From the NCBI RefSeq assembly GCF_001908105.1, contig NZ_MKGQ01000011.1:70419-134418 (forward strand): 64,000 nt of DNA, written 5' to 3'. Positions 29,472 through 38,117 of this stretch are shown here, one piece after another. The notes under the pieces are model-generated. The model searched no databases. It was given only the letters and a program-made list of their open reading frames with translations, and had not been told where the DNA came from. Within the stretch, counting starts at the first letter, position 1; each line of letters starts with the position of its first letter. Position numbers and translations under genes: made by a program. This stretch comes from Xenorhabdus eapokensis. Its GTDB lineage: Bacteria > Pseudomonadota > Gammaproteobacteria > Enterobacterales > Enterobacteriaceae.

Positions 29472-30797
29472 ATGAAAACAGCAACAAAAAACAATAATGT
29501 CACGCCACAGTTATCTCCATCAGCCAAACGCGCTAACATGACAGAGGAGGAATGGAAAAAAGCCATAAAATTTGACCATACCGATATTGGCTGGGTCATT
29601 ATGAGTATTGGCATGGCAATCGGGGCTGGAATTGTTTTCTTGCCTGTTCAGGTTGGGTTGATGGGATTGTGGGTTTTTCTGCTCTCTTCCATTATTGGCT
29701 ATCCTGCCATGTATCTCTTTCAGCGACTCTTTATCAATACCCTTGCAGAATCACCAGAATGCAAAGATTATCCTAGTGTTATCAGTGGTTACCTTGGTAA
29801 AAACTGGGGAATTCTGCTAGGTGTACTCTACTTCATTATGCTGGTGATCTGGATGTTTGTTTACTCCACCGCGATAACCAATGACAGTGCTTCTTACTTG
29901 CAAACATTTGGGGTCACCGATGAATTAATGTCGAAAAATCCACTGTATGGATTGGTATTAATCTGTGTATTAGTGGCTATCTCTTCCCGCGGTGAGAAAT
30001 TACTGTTCAAAATATCCAGCCTGATGGTTATAACAAAGTTATTTGTTATTGCAGTATTAGGGTTTTCCATGATCGGTATGTGGCATCTTTACAATATCGG
30101 CGCATTGCCTCCCCTGGATCTATTGCTGAAGAAAGCCATCATCACATTACCTTTTACGCTCACATCTATCCTGTTTATCCAAACACTTAGCCCAATGGTG
30201 ATTTCTTATCGCAATCGGGAGAATAACCGTGAAGTTGCCCGTCACAAGGCATTGCGAGCCATGAACATTGCCTTTGGTATCCTGTTTTGTACGGTATTTT
30301 TCTATGCCATCTCTTTTACGCTGGCAATGGGACATGACGAAGCGCTCAAAGCCTATGAACAGAATATTTCAGCACTCGCAATTGCTGCTCAGTTCTTTCC
30401 TGGCGGCTGGGTTATTGCCGTCAGTATTATGCTCAATGTCTTTGCCGTGATGACTGCCTTTTTTGGTGTTTACCTGGGCTTTCGCGAGGCCAGTCAAGGA
30501 ATTGCCATTAATGTTCTTAGTCGCCTGATGCCTGCCGAAAAGATCAATGAAAAATGGGTTCAAAGAGGCATCATAGTTTTTGCCATCTTATTGGCATGGA
30601 GTGCGATCCTTCTGAATGCCCCAGTATTGAGCTTTACTTCTCTTTGTAGCCCAATATTTGGCATCGTTGGCTGCCTCATTCCGGCTTATTTGGTCTACAA
30701 AGTCCCTGGCCTGCGTCATTACAAAGGGATTTCGCTCATCTTGATCATCTTTACTGGGATCTTGCTATGTGTTTCTCCTTTCCTGGCCTTCTCCTGA
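29472..30797 (+). CDS. cyuP: HAAAP family serine/cysteine permease (YhaO/DlsT, CyuP)
   Basis: Inner-membrane amino acid carrier of the hydroxy/aromatic amino acid permease family. It is very similar, as I recall, to E. coli YhaO, named DlsT for D-serine uptake and CyuP for cysteine uptake. The start at 29472 gives 441 aa beginning MKTATKNNN, matching the E. coli length; longer starts add unrelated residues. There are about 11 membrane segments, with WVIMSIGMAIGAGIVFLPVQ first. In E. coli its partner cyuA (cysteine desulfidase, yhaM) is adjacent; it is not here, so the permease is single. It is followed by a terminator. Confidence 0.86.
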   Translation: MKTATKNNNVTPQLSPSAKRANMTEEEWKKAIKFDHTDIGWVIMSIGMAIGAGIVFLPVQVGLMGLWVFLLSSIIGYPAMYLFQRLFINTLAESPECKDYPSVISGYLGKNWGILLGVLYFIMLVIWMFVYSTAITNDSASYLQTFGVTDELMSKNPLYGLVLICVLVAISSRGEKLLFKISSLMVITKLFVIAVLGFSMIGMWHLYNIGALPPLDLLLKKAIITLPFTLTSILFIQTLSPMVISYRNRENNREVARHKALRAMNIAFGILFCTVFFYAISFTLAMGHDEALKAYEQNISALAIAAQFFPGGWVIAVSIMLNVFAVMTAFFGVYLGFREASQGIAINVLSRLMPAEKINEKWVQRGIIVFAILLAWSAILLNAPVLSFTSLCSPIFGIVGCLIPAYLVYKVPGLRHYKGISLILIIFTGILLCVSPFLAFS

Positions 30798-31700
30798 CAT
30801 GGGTATGATTAAAAAATCAATGTTTAAGAACATCAATTACGATCAGCTTTATTATTAAGACTTACTCAATGCGCCATAAATTTCCATTATTCATGGATAT
30901 AAGGCGCATTTTTACACCCCATCAACTTCTCTGCAAAATCTACGGAATTCATTAAATAATTCTTTTAATTATGACACTATATTTAATTAATCATAAAAAA
31001 ATATCTATTTAATTAAATTTCACAAACAGCCCAAAAAACAACCAACACTCTAACTTCAAAACAGGAAATGATAAATTATAGAAACTATAACTAATGTTAG
31101 TAAATTGATTAAAATGCTTCCTCTAACCTAATGTTATTTTACATATTATTTCTGATTCATCCGAAAAAACCCTAATTTTAATCCAAAAATCACAAATATT
31201 CAGAATAAAAATCTAATAAAAAGAAAAAATAAAAATTTTATTTCAATAACATCAAATAGCAGTTAATTTTCAATCAATAATAAGGCATTATGTAAACAGC
31301 TTAGATAAATCATTTACTTTTTCCACTAAATGCAGTAAAAAGACAAACTCAATACACTTAAATGGATTTTTAAAAGAATAAAAAACTAAAAAGCAAACCA
31401 GGCTAAATGATTAGTTGTAAAGTTCAATAGAGTTGTTTTTATGTATGGAATTCTATTTATGATTGCCTCATTCTGTGTATCAGAATCACATAGCACGTAT
31501 TTATACGATTTCAATTAGCATTTTCATTAAAAATAAGACAAAAATAAGCGGCAAATTTTTTTATTTGCTGTATTCCAATTAATTCAATCTGGTATTTGGC
31601 TAATCATATTTAAAAAACATTAATGTTTTATTGCATTCGATTGGCTTAAATACCTTGCTATCACAATTCATCTCTCTGATTTCATAGGAATGATAATTTC
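30798..31700. other. Large AT-rich region between cyuP and the recombinase
   Basis: About 900 bp contain no convincing gene. The left edge holds the cyuP terminator. A 25-codon frame from 31441 (MYGILFMIASFC and on) has a hydrophobic start but no support. I looked for the inverted repeats expected of a recombinase-controlled switch and found none I would trust in this AT-rich sequence. It likely contains the recombinase promoter. Confidence 0.5.
30871..30918 (+). terminator. Terminator of cyuP
   Basis: ATGCGCC and GGCGCAT pair over a long loop that itself contains CCAT/ATGG, and TTTTTAC follows. It lies about 70 bp past the cyuP stop. Confidence 0.65.
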
Positions 31701-32264
31701 ATGAAGCAACGTAAGTTTTTAACCCGATACGAAATAGACGCAATTTTGGCAGCAACAAGACAAGGACGTCACGCTGAGCGGGATTACTGCATGCTATTAA
31801 TGTGTTTTATTCATGGCTTTAGGGTAAGTGAACTATGTAATCTGCGCCTATCTGATCTCGATTTAAATTCAGCAATTATTCACATCAGACGGTTAAAAGG
31901 TGGGCTTTCAACCACACATCCTTTAATTCCAGAGGAAATGGAAGCGTTAAATAAATGGCTAAATATTCGCCAAAAATGGCGGGAAGCTGATTCTCCGTGG
32001 GTCTTTCTCTCTCAAAAATCCGGTCATGTTTCACGGCAACAAGTTTATGGATTATTAAAACGTTATGGGAAGCAGGCATCTGTCAGTGTTTCGCCACATC
32101 CACATATGTTAAGACACGCTTGTGGTTATGCTTTGGCCGATCTAGGGCGCGATACCCGCTTGATTCAAGACTATCTTGGACACCGCAATATTTCACATAC
32201 CGTCATTTATACCGCCAGTAATGTGAAACGTTTTTCCAGAATTTGGGAGTCTCACTCTAAATAA
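31701..32264 (+). CDS. FimB/FimE-type tyrosine site-specific recombinase (orphan)
   Basis: Short tyrosine recombinase of the FimB/FimE/MrpI group; such enzymes invert promoter-bearing segments that switch fimbrial genes on and off. It is 187 aa, the catalytic domain only. The catalytic residues are all present: Arg41 (FRVSEL), Lys66 (RLKGG), His135 and Arg138 (HMLRHA), His161 (LGHRN) and Tyr170 (IYTASN). Unlike the usual situation, no fimbrial or capsule gene lies on either side: cyuP is 900 bp upstream and yjiA is convergent. Its target may be the flanking AT-rich DNA or a distant site. Confidence 0.88.
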   Translation: MKQRKFLTRYEIDAILAATRQGRHAERDYCMLLMCFIHGFRVSELCNLRLSDLDLNSAIIHIRRLKGGLSTTHPLIPEEMEALNKWLNIRQKWREADSPWVFLSQKSGHVSRQQVYGLLKRYGKQASVSVSPHPHMLRHACGYALADLGRDTRLIQDYLGHRNISHTVIYTASNVKRFSRIWESHSK

Positions 32265-32615
32265 CGATGTTATTTTTCTGCTGTTTTCACTGACATAATC
32301 TGTTATTGCAACAATCTCCACAAATTAATTAGTGGAGATTGCCGACAGATAAAATAGACAATACTATGAATACCTAAGATAAATTACTATTTTTTACGCA
32401 TGACAAACTTAACTTGTAAATATATTTTATTTTTATTGTTTTTCATTTGTTAATGCGACAAGTTAGTTCTTTAAAAATATTTAAGTCTAACGGGTAAATA
32501 TATAAATTAAACTTCTATTTAAACTTGAGCAGCGAATTTATATGACAATTTCACTGCTCAATAAGAAATAAAACTGAACAAGTAAAACGCCAAAAAATGA
32601 TTACTCAATCAATTA
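32265..32615. other. AT-rich region between the recombinase and yjiA
   Basis: This 351-bp convergent gap contains one perfect inverted repeat at 32312-32341, listed separately. The rest is AT-rich with no open frame worth calling. Confidence 0.5.
32312..32341. repeat. Perfect 10-bp inverted repeat near the recombinase
   Basis: CAATCTCCAC and GTGGAGATTG are perfect complements separated by the 10-nt spacer AAATTAATTA, 48 bp past the recombinase stop. No T-run follows on the plus strand. It could be a weak terminator or a binding site for the recombinase. Confidence 0.6.
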
Positions 32616-33575
32616 TTATTCAAACAATTTCGCAAATTTTTCACGAATTTTCGATTCTGGCAGATCTGTACCAATAAAAACCATAACACTTCCACGTACT
32701 TCACCATCACGCCATTCTCTATCCCAATCCGCGCTATACAGACGCTGAACGCCTTGAAACAGTAACCGGCGTGGCTCTTCTTTAATAGCCAGAATGCCTT
32801 TGTAACGCAGAAGATTATCCGCGAAACTCAGTAATAGCTCCTCCATCAGGTTAGAAATGGCTGGCAGTTCAACTGGGTACGCTAAGTTAATGACAATCGA
32901 CTGCACCAAATTTTGTTGTTTGGGTGCAAATTGAAAAATGGGTGTCGAAACCGTCAGTTTGTCATTCAACATAAAACCTTCGATATCGAACAGTAAGTCT
33001 AAATCGGCTTCACCTTGAATAACCTTATGAATGGGTGCTCTGATATTGATTCGCTGCAAACGTTCAACTAAAGCATCATGAACTGGAGCAACATCAGTTT
33101 TGGTTAAAAGAACCCTGTCGGCATAGCCCACCTGCGCCTGGGCAATGGAAAAACGATCTAGCTGTTGTTCCGCATGAACCGCATCCACCAGCGTGATGAT
33201 ACCATCGAGGACAAAACGCTGGCACAAAACTTCATGAGAAAAGAAAGTCTGCGTGATCGGGCCGGGATCAGCCATGCCGGTACACTCGATAATCAAGCGG
33301 TCAAAGTTGATCTGCCCTTTATCCAGGCTATCCAACAAGTCTAATAATGCATCTTCCAGCTCATTTGAACGACTACAGCAGATACATCCGTTACTTAACG
33401 TCTTAATCTGAGTTGCCCGATCACCAATCAATTCATTATCAATGGGGACTTCACCAAACTCATTTTCAATGACGGCTATTTTATGACCATGATTAACATT
33501 GAGGATATGACGTAACAACGTCGTTTTACCTGACCCCAAAAAACCGGTCAGGATCGTGACTGATATTGGTTGCAT
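32616..33575 (-). CDS. yjiA: COG0523 family metal-chaperone GTPase YjiA
   Basis: GTPase of the CobW/COG0523 family that handles transition metals, possibly zinc or cobalt; the client of YjiA is unknown. It is 319 aa. Walker A is GFLGSGKT at residues 11-18, and the family metal motif CxCC is at Cys64-Cys67 (NGCICCS). The guanine-specificity motif is LLTKTDV. The C-terminal CobW domain spans ~220-319. It is the last of btsT-yjiX-yjiA, all on the minus strand, as in E. coli. Confidence 0.94.
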   Translation of the reverse strand: MQPISVTILTGFLGSGKTTLLRHILNVNHGHKIAVIENEFGEVPIDNELIGDRATQIKTLSNGCICCSRSNELEDALLDLLDSLDKGQINFDRLIIECTGMADPGPITQTFFSHEVLCQRFVLDGIITLVDAVHAEQQLDRFSIAQAQVGYADRVLLTKTDVAPVHDALVERLQRINIRAPIHKVIQGEADLDLLFDIEGFMLNDKLTVSTPIFQFAPKQQNLVQSIVINLAYPVELPAISNLMEELLLSFADNLLRYKGILAIKEEPRRLLFQGVQRLYSADWDREWRDGEVRGSVMVFIGTDLPESKIREKFAKLFE

Positions 33576-33635
33576 TTTCGTTTCCCAGTGCTTCTTAACT
33601 GCTAAAAAATTGCTAATGAGTTAGTCGATTTTGCA

Positions 33636-33839
33636 CTAACAGCAACGCATTCCACCTTTTCCATCGCCACCATAGCGAGCATTCTGTCGCTCGCGAAAAA
33701 ATTCTTCATAGGACATATAGGGCTTATCGGGGTGATTTTCCTTCATATGCTGTACATATGTGTCATAGTCGGGAATGCCCACCAACATTCGGGCTGCCTG
33801 CCCCAAATACTTGCCTGCCCGACCAAGATTACCAAACAT
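33636..33839 (-). CDS. yjiX: YbdD/YjiX family small protein
   Basis: Small protein of the YbdD/YjiX family (DUF466), function unknown, always found with CstA/BtsT-type pyruvate or peptide carriers. The start at 33839 gives 67 aa beginning [16 protein letters not shown], matching E. coli YjiX in length; GGAG lies upstream. The frame is open 20 codons further upstream, but that part overlaps the terminator hairpin. The C-terminal MRCC cysteines are conserved. It sits between btsT and yjiA. Confidence 0.93.
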   Translation of the reverse strand: MFGNLGRAGKYLGQAARMLVGIPDYDTYVQHMKENHPDKPYMSYEEFFRERQNARYGGDGKGGMRCC

Positions 33840-33888
33840 AAATTGTTCTCCACGGCTTGTTTTATAAAGAACAGCTTCCCAATAAAAA

Positions 33889-33925
33889 ATACCCCACATA
33901 ATACAAAGTCAATTATGTGGGGTAT
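33889..33925 (-). terminator. Strong terminator between btsT and yjiX
   Basis: ATACCCCACATAAT and ATTATGTGGGGTAT form a perfect 14-bp stem with a 9-nt loop, followed on the minus strand by a run of six T residues. It lies 46 bp past the btsT stop and before the yjiX start, so it should stop or reduce transcription from btsT into yjiX-yjiA. Confidence 0.88.
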
Positions 33926-33971
33926 AGCGGTTACTGATACGAAATGATTTGGTCGGTATTAATTTATCGCA

Positions 33972-36125
33972 TCAGTGCGTAGAAGAGATTTTCACCCCAC
34001 CTTCAGGAACCGGAACATAAGGCGTTTCATTATCGGTACGTTCTGGATTTTTGCTTGCTTTAATCGCAGTTTTGATACCATAAATAATGATGCTATACAC
34101 CACTACCAGGAACAGAATGCTTAAACCGGCATTGGTGTAGTTGTTTACAACTATGTGATTCATGTTACTGATTTGTCCAGCCGTCAATTCTGCACCACCT
34201 TCGGCAATCCGTTGCTTGTATTCTTTCGCCATGAAGAAGAAGCCTTCAAGCCGTGGGTTATCACTGAATAATTTCAGCCCCAACGCCCATGTGGTACAAA
34301 TCAACAACCAAACCGCAGGAATAACCGTTACCCAGATATATCGGGTGCGTTTCATCTTGATCAGGACAACTGTACCCAATACTAACGCAACGGCAGCCAA
34401 CATCTGATTGGAGATACCAAATAGCGGCCACAAGCTCTTAACGCCGCCCAATGGATCAACCACGCCTTGATACAGCAAATAACCCCATAAGCCGACGCAA
34501 CCGGCCGTACCAATGATACCCGCAATCAGAGAGTCCGTTTTTTTCAGGAATGGAACAAAGTTACCCAAAAGATCCTGCAACATGAAACGGCCAGAGCGTG
34601 TACCGGCATCCAATGCCGTCAAAATGAACAGAGCTTCAAACAGAATACCAAAGTGATACCAGAAGCCCATGTCTGCCGCTGGGATGATCTGATGGAATAC
34701 ATGGGCAATACCCACTGCCAAAGTTGGCGCTCCCCCTGCGCGGTTCAAGACGGATGGCTCACCAATGTCTTTTGCCGTTTGCAGAATTTGATCGGGTGTA
34801 ATAACAAAGCCCCAAGAACTCACGGTCGCTGCCGCATGACTCGTGACTTCTTTCAAAGAGGCCATAATCATTGGTGCTTCGGCAGTACCCAAATTATGCA
34901 GATCCGGCATGGTAATACCTAGCGCTGCCGGCGGGGTATTCATCGCAAAATACAGACCCGGCTCAATGATGGATGCCGCAACCAATGCCATGATCGCCAC
35001 AAACGATTCCATCAACATCGCACCATAGCCAATGAAACGTGCATCTTTTTCATTTGCCAATAGCTTAGGTGTTGTTCCCGAAGAGATCAGAGCATGGAAA
35101 CCAGACACCGCACCACAAGCAATAGTAATGAATAAGAATGGGAATAGCGTTCCTTTCCAGACTGGCCCTGTACCATCGATATATTGTGTGACGGCTGGCA
35201 TTTTCAGTTCAGGGTTCAGAATGATAATCCCAACGGCAAGACCGACAATAACCCCAATTTTCAGGAAAGTTGCCAGATAGTCACGCGGTGCCAAAATAAG
35301 CCAAACTGGCAATAATGCAGAGATAAAGGCATATCCGATCAACGCATAAGTGATGGTGGTATCTTTGAAAGTCAACGCGGGTCCCCAGTAAGGATCGGCG
35401 GCGACAACCCCACCAAACCAAATGGCGGCAATCAGCAGGAAAATGCCGATCACAGAGACTTCACCCACACGCCCCGGACGGATATATCGCATATAGATCC
35501 CCATGAAAAGCGCAATAGGGACTGTTGAACAAACAGTAAATACGCCCCACGGACTCTCCGCCAATGCTTTCACGACGATTAAGGCCAGTACTGCCAGAAT
35601 GATGATCATGATTAAGAAGCAACCAAACAGCGCTATTGTGCCTGGCACACGCCCCATCTCTTCCTTGACGATCTCACCCAATGATGCTCCATTACGGCGG
35701 GAGGAGATAAACAGCACGATAAAGTCCTGCACCGCTCCGGCAAGCACGACTCCGGCCAACAACCACAATGTTCCTGGCAGATAACCGACCTGTGCCGCCA
35801 ATACTGGCCCGACTAACGGACCTGCCCCTGCAATGGCAGCAAAATGGTGACCAAACAGGACATTTTTGTTGGTGGGAACATAGTTCAAACCATCATTATT
35901 GACAACAGCAGGAGTTGCTCGCGTAGCATCCAGCTTCATCACCTTCGTAGCGATATACAGGCTGTAATAGCGATAAGCAACCAAGTAAACGGCTACGGAA
36001 GCGACAATGATCCACAAAGCGCTAACGTGTTCTCCCCGACGTAGCGCAACAACGCCAAGACAGAATGCGCCAATTATCCCCAATATCATCCAGGGGATAT
36101 GTTTTAACAATTTATTATTGTTCAT
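33972..36125 (-). CDS. btsT: Pyruvate/H+ symporter BtsT (CstA family)
   Basis: Inner-membrane carrier of the CstA family; E. coli BtsT (YjiY) imports pyruvate under control of the BtsSR two-component system. The start at 36125 gives 717 aa beginning MNNNKLLKHIPWM, matching the E. coli length, with AAGGAAG upstream; the open frame 13 codons further up is not conserved. It has about 16-18 membrane segments, with GHHFAAIAGAGPLVGPVLAAQ as the family signature near residue 90. The btsSR genes are not in the window. CstA is a possible alternative, but the yjiX and yjiA neighbours favour BtsT. Confidence 0.92.
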   Translation of the reverse strand: MNNNKLLKHIPWMILGIIGAFCLGVVALRRGEHVSALWIIVASVAVYLVAYRYYSLYIATKVMKLDATRATPAVVNNDGLNYVPTNKNVLFGHHFAAIAGAGPLVGPVLAAQVGYLPGTLWLLAGVVLAGAVQDFIVLFISSRRNGASLGEIVKEEMGRVPGTIALFGCFLIMIIILAVLALIVVKALAESPWGVFTVCSTVPIALFMGIYMRYIRPGRVGEVSVIGIFLLIAAIWFGGVVAADPYWGPALTFKDTTITYALIGYAFISALLPVWLILAPRDYLATFLKIGVIVGLAVGIIILNPELKMPAVTQYIDGTGPVWKGTLFPFLFITIACGAVSGFHALISSGTTPKLLANEKDARFIGYGAMLMESFVAIMALVAASIIEPGLYFAMNTPPAALGITMPDLHNLGTAEAPMIMASLKEVTSHAAATVSSWGFVITPDQILQTAKDIGEPSVLNRAGGAPTLAVGIAHVFHQIIPAADMGFWYHFGILFEALFILTALDAGTRSGRFMLQDLLGNFVPFLKKTDSLIAGIIGTAGCVGLWGYLLYQGVVDPLGGVKSLWPLFGISNQMLAAVALVLGTVVLIKMKRTRYIWVTVIPAVWLLICTTWALGLKLFSDNPRLEGFFFMAKEYKQRIAEGGAELTAGQISNMNHIVVNNYTNAGLSILFLVVVYSIIIYGIKTAIKASKNPERTDNETPYVPVPEGGVKISSTH

Positions 36126-36427
36126 AAAACTTCCTTTTCCACAGTAAGACGAACAGCAAGTCATTATTTAGTTTTTACTTCCTTTTCCATAAACCGACCA
36201 TATACAGCCGGCAGGAAGTGATGCCCATAAAAGGGATATACTCCTCGTCACACTGCACTATGATATAAAACTCTCCCTGATAAGAGGGGGAGGATCTTGC
36301 CCAGCGGTTGAATACCAACATTGAGCGGTCAAAATCCTCCAATCAGTGGTTCACACATATAAAGCATGAGCCAAGTTTTGTGAGATAACTCACTAACTTA
36401 TTAACTCTCAAGACGAAGGTCTCTTCA
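36126..36427. other. Intergenic region upstream of btsT
   Basis: About 300 bp between the end of the opgE-like gene and btsT (both minus strand). It should carry the btsT promoter and leader. I see the opgE terminator at 36271-36292 and nothing else of note. Confidence 0.5.
36271..36292 (-). terminator. Probable terminator of the opgE-like gene
   Basis: Read on the minus strand, CTCCCCCT pairs with AGGGAGAG (one wobble pair) over a 6-nt loop, followed by TTTTAT. Confidence 0.55.
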
Positions 36428-38020
36428 TCAATCGAAGTTAATAGCGTCATCCTTCAAATGGTCAAAATCTTTATATTCGTTACTGAATGAAATCACTGTA
36501 TGTTGGTTCGGACACGCTTGGTTAGAAAACCATGCACATTTGGATACCAAGCGAGGTTCTTCAATTCCCAACCATGTAGATAACATAGGCAGTAGATTCA
36601 AACCACTGCGGTGAGCATCTATGATATTTTTGCTTGCTATGTGTTTGTTGGTGCTTTTACTTTTAATGGCATAGTCATAACCGGTAATAATAAAAGGAAC
36701 TTGATAATTCTGTTTATTACTATCGTTATGGGTCAGATTCTCGTTATCTGTGTTTTTATTTACAAGTGACAAACCATGATCCGCAAAGTAAAGCATTGTC
36801 CAATGCAATTGATTTTTATTGGCAATATTTTCAATGTCAGCGAGCAGGCTATCCGTATTATGGATACTCTGGAGATAGCATGAAATATTTTGGGAATGAA
36901 AATAGGTGCCATATTTATCGTTCGTTCTGACACAAGGTTGGGGATGCGAACCCATTAAGTGAATAACAATCAGTTTCTTCTTCTGCTCATTCTTCACTAA
37001 TGCCTTGCGAATATAAGGCAATAAATTTTCATCCGGCATATAACTGCGATCATCTGAATTGCCTTCTTTTAGAAAAGTATAATGATTGGCCTGCTGCCCA
37101 ATCAGTGCTACAGGAGAATCAAACCCTCCCTTCATTCCCTGATTGGACAGCCAGTAAGTTTCAAATCCCGCTTTTTTCGCCAGTGAAACAATACTGTTGT
37201 TCAGTTGAATTTCATTTGCTTCACGGATCGCCAGAGAGTTAGTCAACGATAATTGTGTCGATGGTGCCGCAGAAATATAGTTGGTCAACACGGTGGCATT
37301 CGTGTTATCCAACCAAGGCGTGTTTTTATCCGGAAACCCATAGGCACTCATAAAATCTTTTCGGACGCTCTCACCAATCACCATGATATAGGTGTCATAT
37401 TTCTCTTCTTTCACCACTGGCTGCCAGTCATCCCGATATTTAATAATCTTGGCAAATCGGCTATTTTCTGACATGACTTGCTGGTAGCTCTGATAAGCAT
37501 CACTGAAAAAGCGAATTTCCGGTAAACTGGTATTCAAAAGGTTCGAGCTATCTTCAAAACCCGATTTTATATACCCTTTGACAGGAGACCAAAAAGCCGA
37601 AACTAAAAACAGGGTAAACAACCACTTTTTACTTTTGCTTGTTAAGGTGACATTTAGCTTAAGTGAAAATATCATCAGAACAAAAATAGCAATAGCCGTT
37701 AAATAAGTTGAAATAGAAAGGCCACTAATATATTCCGCTGTTTCATTCCTATTTGTATAGATTAATGATCCTACCGCATTGATGTCTGGATAACCGTAAT
37801 TGAGGCCAATTGGGGTATAGAGCATTCCCACCAAAGAAAAAAACGTAATCAAAAAGACATATATTCGTCTACTGATAGACGCCAAAAATAAAAAGAGAGC
37901 ACAAGCACTGAAAACATATATTAATTTTAGTTGATACCCTAAACACTTATGTATAAGAAAAATAAGGAAAAAGAGAAAAATAAAACAAGAGAGATTCTTG
38001 TTTTTATAAAGCCAAGACAT
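36428..38020 (-). CDS. Phosphoethanolamine transferase, OpgE-like
   Basis: Inner-membrane sulfatase-fold enzyme that moves phosphoethanolamine from phosphatidylethanolamine to a periplasmic glycan. The nearest match I recall is OpgE (YbiP), which modifies osmoregulated periplasmic glucans; the shared stretch runs STQLSLTNSL, WLSNQGMKGGFDS, IVIHLMGSHPQPC, and YFADHGL. The start at 38020 (ATG, AGGG upstream) gives 530 aa; a GTG two codons earlier is possible. Five N-terminal membrane segments are followed by a periplasmic domain. The metal and nucleophile site reads GESVRKD, with Ser in place of the more common Thr. It could instead modify lipid A. It is in an accessory stretch with MetAP and Fic genes. 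Confidence 0.75.
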   Translation of the reverse strand: MSWLYKNKNLSCFIFLFFLIFLIHKCLGYQLKLIYVFSACALFLFLASISRRIYVFLITFFSLVGMLYTPIGLNYGYPDINAVGSLIYTNRNETAEYISGLSISTYLTAIAIFVLMIFSLKLNVTLTSKSKKWLFTLFLVSAFWSPVKGYIKSGFEDSSNLLNTSLPEIRFFSDAYQSYQQVMSENSRFAKIIKYRDDWQPVVKEEKYDTYIMVIGESVRKDFMSAYGFPDKNTPWLDNTNATVLTNYISAAPSTQLSLTNSLAIREANEIQLNNSIVSLAKKAGFETYWLSNQGMKGGFDSPVALIGQQANHYTFLKEGNSDDRSYMPDENLLPYIRKALVKNEQKKKLIVIHLMGSHPQPCVRTNDKYGTYFHSQNISCYLQSIHNTDSLLADIENIANKNQLHWTMLYFADHGLSLVNKNTDNENLTHNDSNKQNYQVPFIITGYDYAIKSKSTNKHIASKNIIDAHRSGLNLLPMLSTWLGIEEPRLVSKCAWFSNQACPNQHTVISFSNEYKDFDHLKDDAINFD

Positions 38021-38117
38021 AATCACCCTGTAATTTCACATAGCCGTAGTTAAATTTCTATAAGCCCAACACTGCACAACACAGTATTGGGGAAACTATC
38101 ACATCATAAATTATAAC

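Noticed and set aside
31441..31518. 25-codon frame with a hydrophobic start before the recombinase
   Set aside because: Too short, with no ribosome binding site or known relative.
30798..31700. CRISPR array or phase-variable invertible promoter in the large AT-rich gap
   Set aside because: No regularly spaced repeats and no convincing long inverted repeat pair were visible.
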